From Candidatus Zixiibacteriota bacterium (lineage in GTDB: Bacteria; RBG-13-66-14; B26-G2; WVWN01), in NCBI GenBank assembly GCA_030613505.1, contig JAUWLW010000005.1, forward strand, positions 1-64,000: a DNA stretch of 64,000 nt. The letters run 5' to 3'. A program made the position numbers and the translations under genes. Within the stretch, counting starts at the first letter, position 1. Every line of letters begins with the position of its first letter. Below are positions 24,186 through 33,040 of this stretch, in pieces. The notes beneath the pieces were generated by a model. That model was not told the origin of the DNA. It was given only the letters and a program-made list of their open reading frames with translations, and searched no databases.

Positions 24186-24338
24186 CTCGCACCTCCTGGA
24201 TGGGTTTTCAGTTGCGCATTATTACCACAACGAGGCGAGTTTGACAAGACGCTTCGCACGCCTGGGCGGATTTTTTCGTTCTTACGAACGCGCGCCTAAT
24301 TTGCTATACTCGAGTAAAGATTTAAAAGGAGCGTCGCG

Positions 24339-25694
24339 GTGATACCTCAGAATATATTCCGGGAATACGACATCCGCGGTACCGTCGGCGACGAGTTGAC
24401 GGACGACGTCGTCGCCGCCATAGGCCGGGCCGTCGGCACTTATTTCATCCAACGCGGCAAGAAAACCGCCCTCGTCTGCCGCGACAATCGTTCCTCCAGC
24501 GAGCGGTTCGCGACGTCGGTTTCGGACGAGCTGCGGGCGGCGGGCGTCGACGTGGTGGACCTGGGTATGGCGCCCACGCCCGCGTTTTATTTCGCGGCGC
24601 GCCGCTACGCCCCCGGCGAAGGCGGCGTTATGGTCACCGGCAGCCACAACCCGCCGCAGTTCAACGGCTTCAAAATAAGCTGCGGCGAGGGGACCATCTA
24701 CGGCGGCGAGATAAAACGCGTCGCCGAGATCGCCGACGCCGGCGACTTCGCGACCGGCAACGGTACGTACCGCACGCGTGACGTCCTGGACGACTACCGG
24801 CGCGAGTTGGTGGAACGCGTTCGCGTCGCGCGGCCGGTGAAGATCGTCGCCGACTGCGGCAACGGGACGGCATCGCTTCTGATACCGGAACTCTTGACCG
24901 ACGCGGGCTGCGACGCGGAAGGGTTGTTCTGCGAACTGGACGGCACGTTTCCCAACCACTGGCCCGACCCCACCATCCCGGAGAACATGGAGGCGCTGAT
25001 AGGACGCGTGGCCGAAACGGGAGCCGCCGCCGGCGTGGCCTTCGACGGCGACGGCGACCGTATAGGGGCGGTGGACGACCGCGGCCGTATAATCTGGGGC
25101 GACAACCTGCTGGCGCTGTATGCCGCGCCGGTTCTGGCGGCGCACCCGGGAGCGAAAGTCATCTTCGAGGTGAAGTGCTCGCAGGCGCTGGCGGAGGAAG
25201 TGGCCGCGCGGGGCGGGACACCCATAATGTGGAAGACGGGCCACTCGCTCATCGAGGCCAAGATAAGGGAAGAGAACGCGTTGCTGGCCGGCGAGATGAG
25301 CGGCCACATATATTTCGCCGACCGGTACTTCGGCTACGACGACGCTTTCTACGCCGCGCTACGCCTCGCCGAGCTCGTAGCGAACGCCGACGCACCTCTG
25401 AGCGAGCTCGTCGACCGGCTCCCGACGTACTACGCCACGCCCGAGATACGCGTCGATTGCCCCGACGAGCTCAAGTTCCGCGCCGTCGAGGAGATCAAGA
25501 AGCGCTTCGCCGACTACGAAATAATAGAGGTGGACGGCGCCCGCATCCTCTTCGACGGCGGATGGGGTTTGGTCCGAGCCTCCAATACGCAACCCGCGCT
25601 CGTCCTTCGCTTCGAGGCCAAAAGCGAAAAACGCCGCGACGAAATACGGGCCGAAGTCGAGGGTAAACTCGAAGAAATTTTAAAACGCGTTTAG
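24339..25694 (+). CDS. Phosphomannomutase/phosphoglucomutase
   Basis: 451 residues, GTG start after AAGGAG. Alpha-D-phosphohexomutase family in four domains: REYDIRGTVGDELT at the N-terminus, the phosphoserine loop MVTGSHNPPQFNGFK, metal-binding DGDGDRIGAVD, the sugar-binding GEMSGHIYF and the phosphate-binding RASNTQPALVLRFEA. The GEMSGH motif is typical of ManB/AlgC enzymes acting on both mannose and glucose phosphates. It provides hexose-1-phosphates for cell-surface polysaccharide. It stands just upstream of the C25 protease gene, which has its own promoter. Confidence 0.93.
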   Translation: MIPQNIFREYDIRGTVGDELTDDVVAAIGRAVGTYFIQRGKKTALVCRDNRSSSERFATSVSDELRAAGVDVVDLGMAPTPAFYFAARRYAPGEGGVMVTGSHNPPQFNGFKISCGEGTIYGGEIKRVAEIADAGDFATGNGTYRTRDVLDDYRRELVERVRVARPVKIVADCGNGTASLLIPELLTDAGCDAEGLFCELDGTFPNHWPDPTIPENMEALIGRVAETGAAAGVAFDGDGDRIGAVDDRGRIIWGDNLLALYAAPVLAAHPGAKVIFEVKCSQALAEEVAARGGTPIMWKTGHSLIEAKIREENALLAGEMSGHIYFADRYFGYDDAFYAALRLAELVANADAPLSELVDRLPTYYATPEIRVDCPDELKFRAVEEIKKRFADYEIIEVDGARILFDGGWGLVRASNTQPALVLRFEAKSEKRRDEIRAEVEGKLEEILKRV

Positions 25695-25719
25695 GTTGGG
25701 AATAATATTCGTTTTTAAC

Positions 25720-25748
25720 TTGACACACGGTGTGGCACCGGTTAGAAT
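25720..25748 (+). promoter_or_regulatory. Near-consensus promoter of the C25 protease with palindromic spacer
   Basis: TTGACA (25720-25725), 17 bases, TAGAAT (25743-25748). Inside the spacer lies GGTG-TGG-CACC, a possible operator. A leader of about 90 bases follows. Confidence 0.75.
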
Positions 25749-25843
25749 TGAAGGTAGAGATATAATCCGAAAGGCAGGTGATCATAACCCCGAAAACGTA
25801 TAAACGTTTAAAACATAATAGTATAAACAAAGGGGTAAAGCGC

Positions 25844-28474
25844 ATGAAAAAATCGTTAATTTGGTTGGCAGTTCTCGTGGTCGCTGCTTCCGCGGCCGCT
25901 TCGGCCGAAACCGTTTTCTTGGGCGGAAGCGGCGAACCGTCGGCCGCGGCCCGCGTCGTAACGAACACCGCGACGGAAACGGTGCTCACTTTCTCTATGG
26001 ACGGATTCGTCCGGGAGAAGGAAACCGAAAGCGGCGTCACTTACGACCGCGTCATCCTGCGCGAGCGCGGAACGACCGATAATATCGGCCTGCCCGAGCT
26101 CCCGGCCTTAAACGAGACGGTGATGATACCGGGCGACCGCAAGGTCAGCGTGGACATCGTCAAGTGGGACGAGGTTACGCTCAGCGGTTACAACGTCTGG
26201 CCGTTCCAGACACCGGCTACGGACGTCGACTTCGAGCTGCCGTTCGTCCGCGACGACAAGTACTACGCGGCGGGGTCTACCTACCCGACGGCCAAAGTAG
26301 AGCTAGGCACGCCGGCTATATTCCGCGACATCCGCGTCATCCCGCTGCGTGTACACCCGTTCCGTTGGAACCCGGCTACCGGCGAATTGAAGGTTGCCAA
26401 GAAGATAACGGTCAAACTCAACTACTACGGCCAGGATACCGTTAACACGCTGCGGGTTACCGGGTACCGCGACCCGGACTTCGAGCCGCTCTACGAAGAC
26501 ACCGTAATAAACTACAAAACCGGGCATCACGGCATGGACGCGGGCGGCAACCTGGAACACCCGGAACACCTCTTCATCTGCTATCCGGACTACAAGGACG
26601 AAGCCGAACCGCTGGCCGAGTTCTACAACAAGATGGGCGTCTACACCAAAGTAGTTACTACCACCGAAACCGGGACCAGTAAAGAGAACATCAAAACCTA
26701 TATCCAGAAAATATACGATGAGGCGACGCCGGCGGTGCTCAAGTACGTGCTGCTCGTGGGCGATATCGACTACGTCGCCGCGGGCTATTGGCCCGGCTAC
26801 AGCATGGTCGCGGACTACTGGTACTCCTGCCTGACGGGGGGCCAACCGGACCCCTACCCCGACGTCAACGTAGGCCGCTACAGCACGAAAGACGGCGCCA
26901 AGGTTACGTACTTCGTCCAGAAGAACATAAAGTACCAGAAAGACCCGGACCTGAGCAACGACTGGCTCAACAACGCGATGCTCGTAGCGCACTATCAAGA
27001 CGCTCCCGGTAAATACCAAGGTTGCTGCGAAGAGGTCGCGAACTTCAATTACTCGAAGTTCAAACCGAACTTCATCAAGATCTACGGTTCAACAGGAAAG
27101 CGTAATACGGACATCACGAACGCTATTAACAGCGGCGTGAACATCGCCTCCTACCGCGGCCACGGCAGCGCGACCGCCTGGACCGGTTGGAGCATCTACG
27201 GCGACTACTTCACGACCGGCAACGTCCACGCCCTCGCAAACGGCGACAAAACGTCCGTCTGGCTCAGCATCTGCTGCCTGAGCGGCAACTTCGCCTACGG
27301 CGCGGAGTGTTTCATCGAGTCGACCTTGAACGCCACCGGCAAGGCCGGCGTGGCGTCCAACAGCGCCTCCGACCCCTCGTACACCATCCCCAACCACGAC
27401 TACATGAAGGAGATGTACAAGGCCATCTACGACCAGGGCATCCTGAACGTAGGCCGCGTCTCCAACTACGGCAACACCAAGCTCATCCAGATATACGGAC
27501 CGTACCATACGTACATAAAGAACGTATACATGTACATGTGGAACGGCGACCCGTTCACCAAGATCTGGATGAAGAAACCGGACACAAAGTTGGCGGCTAC
27601 TCATCCGACCGAGTTCATTCCCGGACCAGGGGAAAAATTCGTCGTCACCGTTTCGGATACCACCCGGGCGCCGGTAGAAGGCGCGTTGGTCGGCCTATAT
27701 AAAAAGGACGACGTCTACTGCGCCGGCACCACCAACAGCGAAGGCAAGGTCGAGCTGGAGCCCACGCGGCTGTTAACCGGCGAAGGCACGATGTACGTTA
27801 CGGCCACGAAGGACGGCTACCTCGGCTACTGGGGCGAATGCACCCTCCGGTCGGGAGAAGACGTCAAGATATCTCACTTCGTAGCCCGCAAGGCCGACGG
27901 CGGCGTACGGCTGTCCTGGAGCGCGCAGCACGACGGCGAGCTTCTCGGCTTCAACCTGTACCGCCTGAAAGTCACCGCGAGCGGCGACAACGATTCGCTA
28001 CGCGTAGGCGGCGACTCGGTGGCCGAAACGACGGCGTGGGCCAAGATCAACGAGGAGTTGATCGTAGGCCGCACGCCGTACGAATACGTCGACGGCGTCG
28101 GCGAGGGTAGTTACCGTTATAAGCTCGAGGCGATCACGCGGACCGACCCGATAATAGTCGGGCCCATCGGCGTCGACACCAAGGCGATACCGAAGGCGTT
28201 CGCCCTCAGCCAAAATTACCCGAACCCGGCCAGCGTATCGACTAAAATCAGCTTCGGCCTTCCGACCACCACGAATAACATCAAACTCCGCATCTACGAC
28301 CTCTCGGGCCGCGAGATCAAATCGATCAACGTCGGCTCGCGGTCAGCCGGCATCGTGAACGTGGAATGGAACCTCACCGACGACGCCGGCCGGCACATCC
28401 CGTCGGGCGTATACCTCTACCGCCTCGACACTCCCGACTTCTCCGCCACGAAGCGCATGGTCGTCGTACGGTAA
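25844..28474 (+). CDS. Secreted C25 (gingipain-type) cysteine protease with type-IX-like C-terminal domain
   Basis: 876 residues from the ATG at 25844, which has AAAGGGG upstream and starts a clear signal peptide (residues 1-21). A propeptide-like region follows to about 230. The peptidase C25 domain (about 240-600) carries the catalytic histidine H440 in YRGHGSATAW and the catalytic cysteine in SICCLSGNF (C477/C478). An Ig/carboxypeptidase-regulatory-like domain (VSDTTRAPVEGALVGLYKKD) and an FN3-like part follow. The last about 85 residues are a FlgD/type-IX sorting module: LSQNYPNPASVSTKISFGLP, LRIYDLSGREIK, GVYLYRLDTP and KRMVVVR. In Bacteroidota such proteases leave through the PorV-dependent type IX system. 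It likely degrades extracellular protein. Confidence 0.9.
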   Translation: MKKSLIWLAVLVVAASAAASAETVFLGGSGEPSAAARVVTNTATETVLTFSMDGFVREKETESGVTYDRVILRERGTTDNIGLPELPALNETVMIPGDRKVSVDIVKWDEVTLSGYNVWPFQTPATDVDFELPFVRDDKYYAAGSTYPTAKVELGTPAIFRDIRVIPLRVHPFRWNPATGELKVAKKITVKLNYYGQDTVNTLRVTGYRDPDFEPLYEDTVINYKTGHHGMDAGGNLEHPEHLFICYPDYKDEAEPLAEFYNKMGVYTKVVTTTETGTSKENIKTYIQKIYDEATPAVLKYVLLVGDIDYVAAGYWPGYSMVADYWYSCLTGGQPDPYPDVNVGRYSTKDGAKVTYFVQKNIKYQKDPDLSNDWLNNAMLVAHYQDAPGKYQGCCEEVANFNYSKFKPNFIKIYGSTGKRNTDITNAINSGVNIASYRGHGSATAWTGWSIYGDYFTTGNVHALANGDKTSVWLSICCLSGNFAYGAECFIESTLNATGKAGVASNSASDPSYTIPNHDYMKEMYKAIYDQGILNVGRVSNYGNTKLIQIYGPYHTYIKNVYMYMWNGDPFTKIWMKKPDTKLAATHPTEFIPGPGEKFVVTVSDTTRAPVEGALVGLYKKDDVYCAGTTNSEGKVELEPTRLLTGEGTMYVTATKDGYLGYWGECTLRSGEDVKISHFVARKADGGVRLSWSAQHDGELLGFNLYRLKVTASGDNDSLRVGGDSVAETTAWAKINEELIVGRTPYEYVDGVGEGSYRYKLEAITRTDPIIVGPIGVDTKAIPKAFALSQNYPNPASVSTKISFGLPTTTNNIKLRIYDLSGREIKSINVGSRSAGIVNVEWNLTDDAGRHIPSGVYLYRLDTPDFSATKRMVVVR

Positions 28475-28497
28475 CGACAGAGAAACAAAAAAAGAAA

Positions 28498-28525
28498 AAC
28501 CCCGGCTCCGGCCGGGGTTTTTTTC
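28498..28525. terminator. Bidirectional terminator between C25 protease and pyrC'
   Basis: AACCCCGGC TCCG GCCGGGGTT with T7 on the plus side and an A-rich run on the other side (T-rich for the minus gene). Confidence 0.85.
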
Positions 28526-28542
28526 TATCCTCCGCAAACCGT

Positions 28543-29856
28543 TTACGTCGCCAGCGCCGGATTGGGCGGCGACGCGAACTTGCCGTCCCGCATCACGACG
28601 TTGCCGCCCACGACGGTGAGGGCCGGCTTTCCGCCAACCTCGACCCCATCGAACGCCGTGTTTTTACCGCGGGAGAAAAATGAGGCCGCCGTTATAACCG
28701 ACGCTCCCTCGACATCGAGCACGGCGACGTCCGCCGGCGCCCCCACCGCCAGCGTACCGCCGGTTAAGCCGAACAACTTGGCCGGCCCGGCGGAAATAAG
28801 CCGTACGAAATCGGCGGACGACATACCCGCCCCGGCGACCAAAGCGGTGTAAGCGACCGCCACGTAAGTCTCTATACCGGAGATGCCAAACGCAGCGTCG
28901 TTGAATTCGACGTCCTTGTCAACCACCGAGAGCGGTACGTGATGCGACGCCACGGCGTCGATGGTCCCGTCCGCCAAACCAGCCTTGACGGCCTCGACGT
29001 CGCGCTCGCTGCGGAGGGGCGGCGATACTTTGGCGAAGGTGTTAAACCCTTCCACCGCGCGCTCCGTCAGCCAGAAGTAATGGGGCGACGTGTCGCACGT
29101 TACCTTGATGCCGTCCGCCTTCGCGCGGCGGATCAGCTCTACCGCGCCCGCGACCGTTACCGGCGAAACGTGTACGTGCCACCGCGTCATCCGCGCCAAT
29201 ATGATGTCGCGGATGACCATCACTTCTTCCGCCGACCACGGGATCCCCTTCAGCCCCAACGTCGTGGACACGAAGCCCTCGTTCATCACGCCCCCCGCCG
29301 CCAGCGACTCGTCCTGAGGAAACGCGATTACCGGGACGGCGAAGGCCCGGGCGTACTCCAGGCCCCGTCTCATGACCTGCGAGTCCATTACGGCGCGGTC
29401 GTCGCCCACCGCTACCGCGCCGCCCGTGACGAGGTCGCCCACGTCGGTGAGGGTCTCCCCCCGAAGCCCGCGCGTCAGCGCCGCCACCGGTTTAAGGCGG
29501 ACCAGACCCTCCCGGCGGTTCTTGCTCAATAGGAACTCGGCGACGACGATGTTGTCCAACGGCACGTCGTCGCACGGCCGGCACACCGCGGTCGTAACGC
29601 CGCCGGCCGCGGCCGCGCGCGACAAGCTCGCCACCGTCTCGCGGTCGGCGCGGGTCGGCTCGGAAAAGTGGACGTGCAAATCGACGGCGCCCGGTATAAC
29701 CCACTTCCCGGTGGCGTCATATACTTCGGCATCTTCGGGTGCGGATAAATTTACGTCGCACGCCGCCACGACGCCGTCGGCCAGCAAGAGGTCGCACACC
29801 AGGTCGATGTCGCGCGAGGGGTCTATGACCCGCCCGTTCTTTATCAGGAGCTTCAT
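28543..29856 (-). CDS. Dihydroorotase-like protein PyrC', probably non-catalytic
   Basis: 437 residues from the ATG at 29856, which overlaps the pyrB stop (ATGA). The fold matches type I dihydroorotases: DLHVHF (H61, H63), DD152-153, NEGFVSTTLGL and SPHYFWLTE. Compared with the Aquifex enzyme, three key positions are lost: the DHCED metal His is Phe179 (AFPQD), the QHVS metal His is Pro232 (VSPVTV), and the catalytic Asp of TDHAPH is His305 (SHHVPL). This is the pattern of PyrC' proteins that only scaffold aspartate transcarbamoylase in pseudomonads. A separate active dihydroorotase would be needed elsewhere in the genome. Confidence 0.85.
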   Translation of the reverse strand: MKLLIKNGRVIDPSRDIDLVCDLLLADGVVAACDVNLSAPEDAEVYDATGKWVIPGAVDLHVHFSEPTRADRETVASLSRAAAAGGVTTAVCRPCDDVPLDNIVVAEFLLSKNRREGLVRLKPVAALTRGLRGETLTDVGDLVTGGAVAVGDDRAVMDSQVMRRGLEYARAFAVPVIAFPQDESLAAGGVMNEGFVSTTLGLKGIPWSAEEVMVIRDIILARMTRWHVHVSPVTVAGAVELIRRAKADGIKVTCDTSPHYFWLTERAVEGFNTFAKVSPPLRSERDVEAVKAGLADGTIDAVASHHVPLSVVDKDVEFNDAAFGISGIETYVAVAYTALVAGAGMSSADFVRLISAGPAKLFGLTGGTLAVGAPADVAVLDVEGASVITAASFFSRGKNTAFDGVEVGGKPALTVVGGNVVMRDGKFASPPNPALAT

Positions 29857-30779
29857 TCGCGTTCGCCGGCTAGCAAGTAGAGCACGGCCATTCGTACCGC
29901 GATGCCGTTGGTCACCTGTTGGACCAGGAGTGGAAACGCGTAGTCTGCCACCTCGGGGGATATCTCGACGCCGCGGTTCATCGAGCCCGAATGCAGGACC
30001 AGCGCGTCGTCGGCCGCCAGCGCGAGCCGCCGCGGCGTAAGGCAATAGAAACGCGCGTACTCCCGCAGAGAAGGTATCTGCAAGCGATTGGCGTCGGTGA
30101 TCTCGACGCGCGACAGTAGTATAACGTCCGCGCCGGCGATGCCGTCCTCGAGGCGCGTCGCCACCCGCACGCGGAATTGGTCCACGCCGGGCGGAATCAA
30201 CGTCGACGGGCCGACGAGCGTAACCTCGGCGCCCATCTTCTTCAAGCCGTATATGTTGGATATCGTAGCGGGGCTTCGCGGGTGGTCGCCCAGTATCGCG
30301 ACCTTTAGCCCCTCAAAACGCTTCTCGTGTTCCCAAATCGTAAAGAGGTCCACCAGGGTTTGGGTGGGGTGCTCGTGGGGGCCGTCGCCGGCGTTTATTA
30401 CCGAACACTCCATCTGGCGGGCGAGTTGGTGCGCGGCGCCGGCCATGGAGTGGCGCACTACCAAGAAGTCGACCTGCATCGCTTCCACCGTCTTGGCGGT
30501 GTCGGTCAGGGTCTCGCCGGTAGCGGCCGAAGACGTCGCCGCGGTGATGTTTATGAAGTCGGCCGAAAGGCGCTTGGCCGCAAGCTCGAACGAAAGGCGC
30601 GTCCGCGTGGAGGGCTCGTAAAAGAGATTGGCCACCGTCTTCCCGCGGAGCGCCGGTACCTTCTTGACGGGCCGCGCCGCCAACGTCTGAAAATTGGCCG
30701 CGGCGTCGAGGATGACGCGGATATCGCCCTCGCTCAGCGCCTGTATGCCCAAAAGGTCTTTCGATTGCAGGGCCACCAT
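29853..30779 (-). CDS. pyrB: Aspartate carbamoyltransferase catalytic chain
   Basis: 308 residues. It joins carbamoyl phosphate and aspartate in pyrimidine synthesis. FYEPSTRTRLSFE binds carbamoyl phosphate, GDGPHEHPTQTLVDL follows, and the aspartate-loop region is present. Two motifs are unusual: the typical GD..HSRVARS reads LGDHPRSPATIS, and HPGPxNRG reads HSGSMNRG. The gene lies 20 bases after pyrR and overlaps pyrC' by four bases, the pyrR-pyrB-pyrC' order known from pseudomonads and similar operons. It probably forms a complex with the inactive PyrC'. Confidence 0.93.
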   Translation of the reverse strand: MVALQSKDLLGIQALSEGDIRVILDAAANFQTLAARPVKKVPALRGKTVANLFYEPSTRTRLSFELAAKRLSADFINITAATSSAATGETLTDTAKTVEAMQVDFLVVRHSMAGAAHQLARQMECSVINAGDGPHEHPTQTLVDLFTIWEHEKRFEGLKVAILGDHPRSPATISNIYGLKKMGAEVTLVGPSTLIPPGVDQFRVRVATRLEDGIAGADVILLSRVEITDANRLQIPSLREYARFYCLTPRRLALAADDALVLHSGSMNRGVEISPEVADYAFPLLVQQVTNGIAVRMAVLYLLAGERE

Positions 30780-30799
30780 TACCCCTTAAAAACGCCGGC

Positions 30800-31360
30800 C
30801 TAACGTCGGCCGGCGGGACAGGGATACGTTATCACGCGGTCGCCGTCGTCGCCGAAGAGAACCTCGATTATGCGGTCGCGCTCGATGTCGACGCGCGTTC
30901 CGACGAAGTCCGGCTGAACGGGCAGCTCGCGGCCGCCGCGGTCGACGAGTACCGCCAACTCTATACGCCGCGGCCTACCTAAGTCCATGAGGTTGTCGAT
31001 AGCGGCGCGTACGGTCCTTCCCGTAAAGATGACGTCGTCGACCAGTACTACCGTCATGCCGGCCACGTCGAACGTGATATCGGTAGAACGCACTACGGGC
31101 GCGGGACCGATTTGCGAGAGGTCGTCGCGATAGAGCGTGATGTCGACGGTCCCGGTGGCGGCGGGTTTCGCCCCCAATCGCTCGAGGGCCGCGACGATGC
31201 GCTCGGCGAGCGGCACGCCGCCGGTATGGATGCCGACTACCGCCAACTCGTCCGCGCCGGGGTTCTCCGCGACGATCTCGCTCGCCATGCGCGCGACGGC
31301 GCTCCCGGTATCGGCGACCGAAAGTATTTCTGAAACCTCGTATTCGCCTTCAGAAGTCAT
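30800..31360 (-). CDS. pyrR: PyrR bifunctional regulator / uracil phosphoribosyltransferase
   Basis: 186 residues from the ATG at 31360, preceded by GGGAGAG. The phosphoribosyltransferase fold has VVGIHTGGVPLAERI, VDITLYRDDL and the PRPP motif VVLVDDVIFTGRTVRAA. RIELAVLVDRGGRELPVQPD is a typical PyrR segment. PyrR attenuates pyr mRNA by binding a leader hairpin in Firmicutes. I do not see the consensus PyrR-binding loop or an antiterminator in the short leader here, so control by another means is possible. First gene of the pyr operon. Confidence 0.93.
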   Translation of the reverse strand: MTSEGEYEVSEILSVADTGSAVARMASEIVAENPGADELAVVGIHTGGVPLAERIVAALERLGAKPAATGTVDITLYRDDLSQIGPAPVVRSTDITFDVAGMTVVLVDDVIFTGRTVRAAIDNLMDLGRPRRIELAVLVDRGGRELPVQPDFVGTRVDIERDRIIEVLFGDDGDRVITYPCPAGRR

Positions 31361-31406
31361 ATCTCTCCCGCACCAGGTTATTACCAACGCAGAGCCAGCG
31401 GCGCAA

Positions 31407-31435
31407 AATTTACCACTTTGAGCCTTATATTTCAA
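31407..31435 (-). promoter_or_regulatory. Promoter of the pyrRBC' operon
   Basis: On the minus strand: TTGAAA (31435-31430), 17 bases, TAAATT (31412-31407), about 45 bases before the pyrR ATG. Confidence 0.55.
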
Positions 31436-31439
31436 GGTT

Positions 31440-31463
31440 AAAAAACCCCCGGCCGCCGCGGCC
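31440..31463 (-). terminator. Possible terminator behind the B12-binding radical SAM gene
   Basis: Minus strand GGCCG CGG CGGCC, then GGGGG and six T. The stem is short and offset from the T run, so this is weak. Confidence 0.4.
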
Positions 31464-31474
31464 TCAACCCGGCC

Positions 31475-32980
31475 CTACGCCGCCTTTTCGGCCGTACGAG
31501 CGATCCAGCGCGAAATAGGCCGGCTCCCGCGGCCCAAATTCCACTGAAGCTCGGCCTCGCGCCAACTCCCCGCGACGACGCGCACCCCCCGCGCCCGGGC
31601 CCGTATCGCGCGTACGCGCTCGCGGAACTCGCGCCGCGATACCAGCAACGCGCCGGCCAAAGGAGTCCGCGGCTTCGGTACCAACGGATTGACGCGCGCC
31701 TCTAAAGTCAAAGTTTTAAACCGCCGGTTGAGCCGGGCCAGTTCGTCGCCCACGGCGGCCGCGTCGGCCGCACCCTCTCCCGGCGCTCCCACTATATAAT
31801 AGAGCTTTATTTTAGATAAACCCGCCGCCGCGGCGACTTCCAGACATTCCTCGAGCCGCCCGGGCGGCGCCGGCTTGCCCAGCCTGGCCCGCCCCTCCTC
31901 CGTCGCGGCCTCGGGCGCCAGCGCCGCGCCCCGCTGGCCCGAGGCGCCGAGCGCCTTCAAAACCGCGGGCGGCCGCGACGCCGCGAGGGCGAGCGAGCTT
32001 ACGCTCAACAACATGCCGCGCTCAACGACGCCTTGAGCCAACGCGACGACGTCGCCGTAATCGGCCAAGGCCGCGCCCACGAGCCCAACCTTGCCGACCT
32101 TTCCCCGTACCTCGTCCACCAACGGCCACAATGACGACAGCTCGCGCCGGCGCGGTGGCGAACTTACCGCGGCGGTCTGGCAAAAAGAACACGCCCGGCC
32201 GCACCCGCGGATAGGCTCGAGCAGGAGCAACTTGCCGAATTCGCCGTGCGGCGTCGCGAGCCACGAGCCGCCGCGGTAAGGCGTGAGGTCATCCACTCGG
32301 GAAGCCTCGACCTTCGCCGGCGCGCCCTCCTCCGGGACAACCGCCGCCGGCGACCCCGGCGCCCCGTACAGAACCCGATACAACGCCGGGACGTAGACGC
32401 CCGGGACTTGCGCTATAAGAACCAGCACTTCTCGCCGCGGCACGCCGACGTTGGCCGCGACTACGTCAAGAACCGCCGGGAGCGACTCTTCCGCGTCGCC
32501 AAGCACGACGGCGTCCGCGAACGGCGCCAGCGGTTCCGGGTTGGCGGTGACGGCCGGGCCTCCCAATATCACGAACGGGTCGAACTCGCCGCGCTCCACG
32601 GCCCAGGGGCGAACGCCGCCGCCCGCCAACATCCCGTATACGCGCAAGTAATCCGGTTCGTAATAGACGGAGAACGCGACGACGTCGGCTTGAGACAACG
32701 GCGTTCCGTACTCCAGGCCGATTACGTCTTTTACGACACCTTTGGACGGCTTCCCCGCGTTGCACGCGAAGTACCGCTCCGCCCGGAACGCCCGGTGCGC
32801 GGCGAACGCGCCCCACGCGAGCTGGTACCCCAGCGAGGCCATGCCGACGCGGTAGCCGTTGGGATAACACGCCGCGGCGGCCAACTCGCCGTCGCCGCCC
32901 GGCGCGGGCGTCGCCAAAGCTACCTCCGCGGCGAGGAAGTCCCGCCGGCGTTCGGCGTTCGATTCCTTAGCGTAAGCCAC
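31475..32980 (-). CDS. B12-binding-domain-like radical SAM protein
   Basis: 501 residues. The N-terminal 200 residues resemble the cobalamin-binding Rossmann part (YPNGYRVGMASLGYQ; ADVVAFSVYYEPDYLRVYG; FVILGGPAVTANPEPLAPFADAVV, split here by position). The radical SAM cluster motif is RGCGRACSFCQTA (C-x3-C-x2-C). Then KIKLYYIVGAPGE typical of the barrel, and a C-terminal domain. It resembles the N-terminal part of the TIGR03960 group (radical SAM proteins often next to a TIGR03936 partner and tRNA/rRNA genes). I see no such partner here. The substrate is unknown. Confidence 0.75.
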   Translation of the reverse strand: MAYAKESNAERRRDFLAAEVALATPAPGGDGELAAAACYPNGYRVGMASLGYQLAWGAFAAHRAFRAERYFACNAGKPSKGVVKDVIGLEYGTPLSQADVVAFSVYYEPDYLRVYGMLAGGGVRPWAVERGEFDPFVILGGPAVTANPEPLAPFADAVVLGDAEESLPAVLDVVAANVGVPRREVLVLIAQVPGVYVPALYRVLYGAPGSPAAVVPEEGAPAKVEASRVDDLTPYRGGSWLATPHGEFGKLLLLEPIRGCGRACSFCQTAAVSSPPRRRELSSLWPLVDEVRGKVGKVGLVGAALADYGDVVALAQGVVERGMLLSVSSLALAASRPPAVLKALGASGQRGAALAPEAATEEGRARLGKPAPPGRLEECLEVAAAAGLSKIKLYYIVGAPGEGAADAAAVGDELARLNRRFKTLTLEARVNPLVPKPRTPLAGALLVSRREFRERVRAIRARARGVRVVAGSWREAELQWNLGRGSRPISRWIARTAEKAA

Positions 32981-33040
32981 GGGCGTAATAAAAGGCGCCT
33001 TCGCGCCCCGACGACGGTACGTGCGGTATGCAGGCCGCCG

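Noticed and set aside
24282..25307. Minus-strand frame opposite the phosphohexomutase gene
   Set aside because: Shadow of a conserved enzyme with all motifs on the plus strand.
31360..31470. PyrR-binding attenuator before pyrR
   Set aside because: No consensus binding loop and the only hairpin belongs to the end of the upstream gene.
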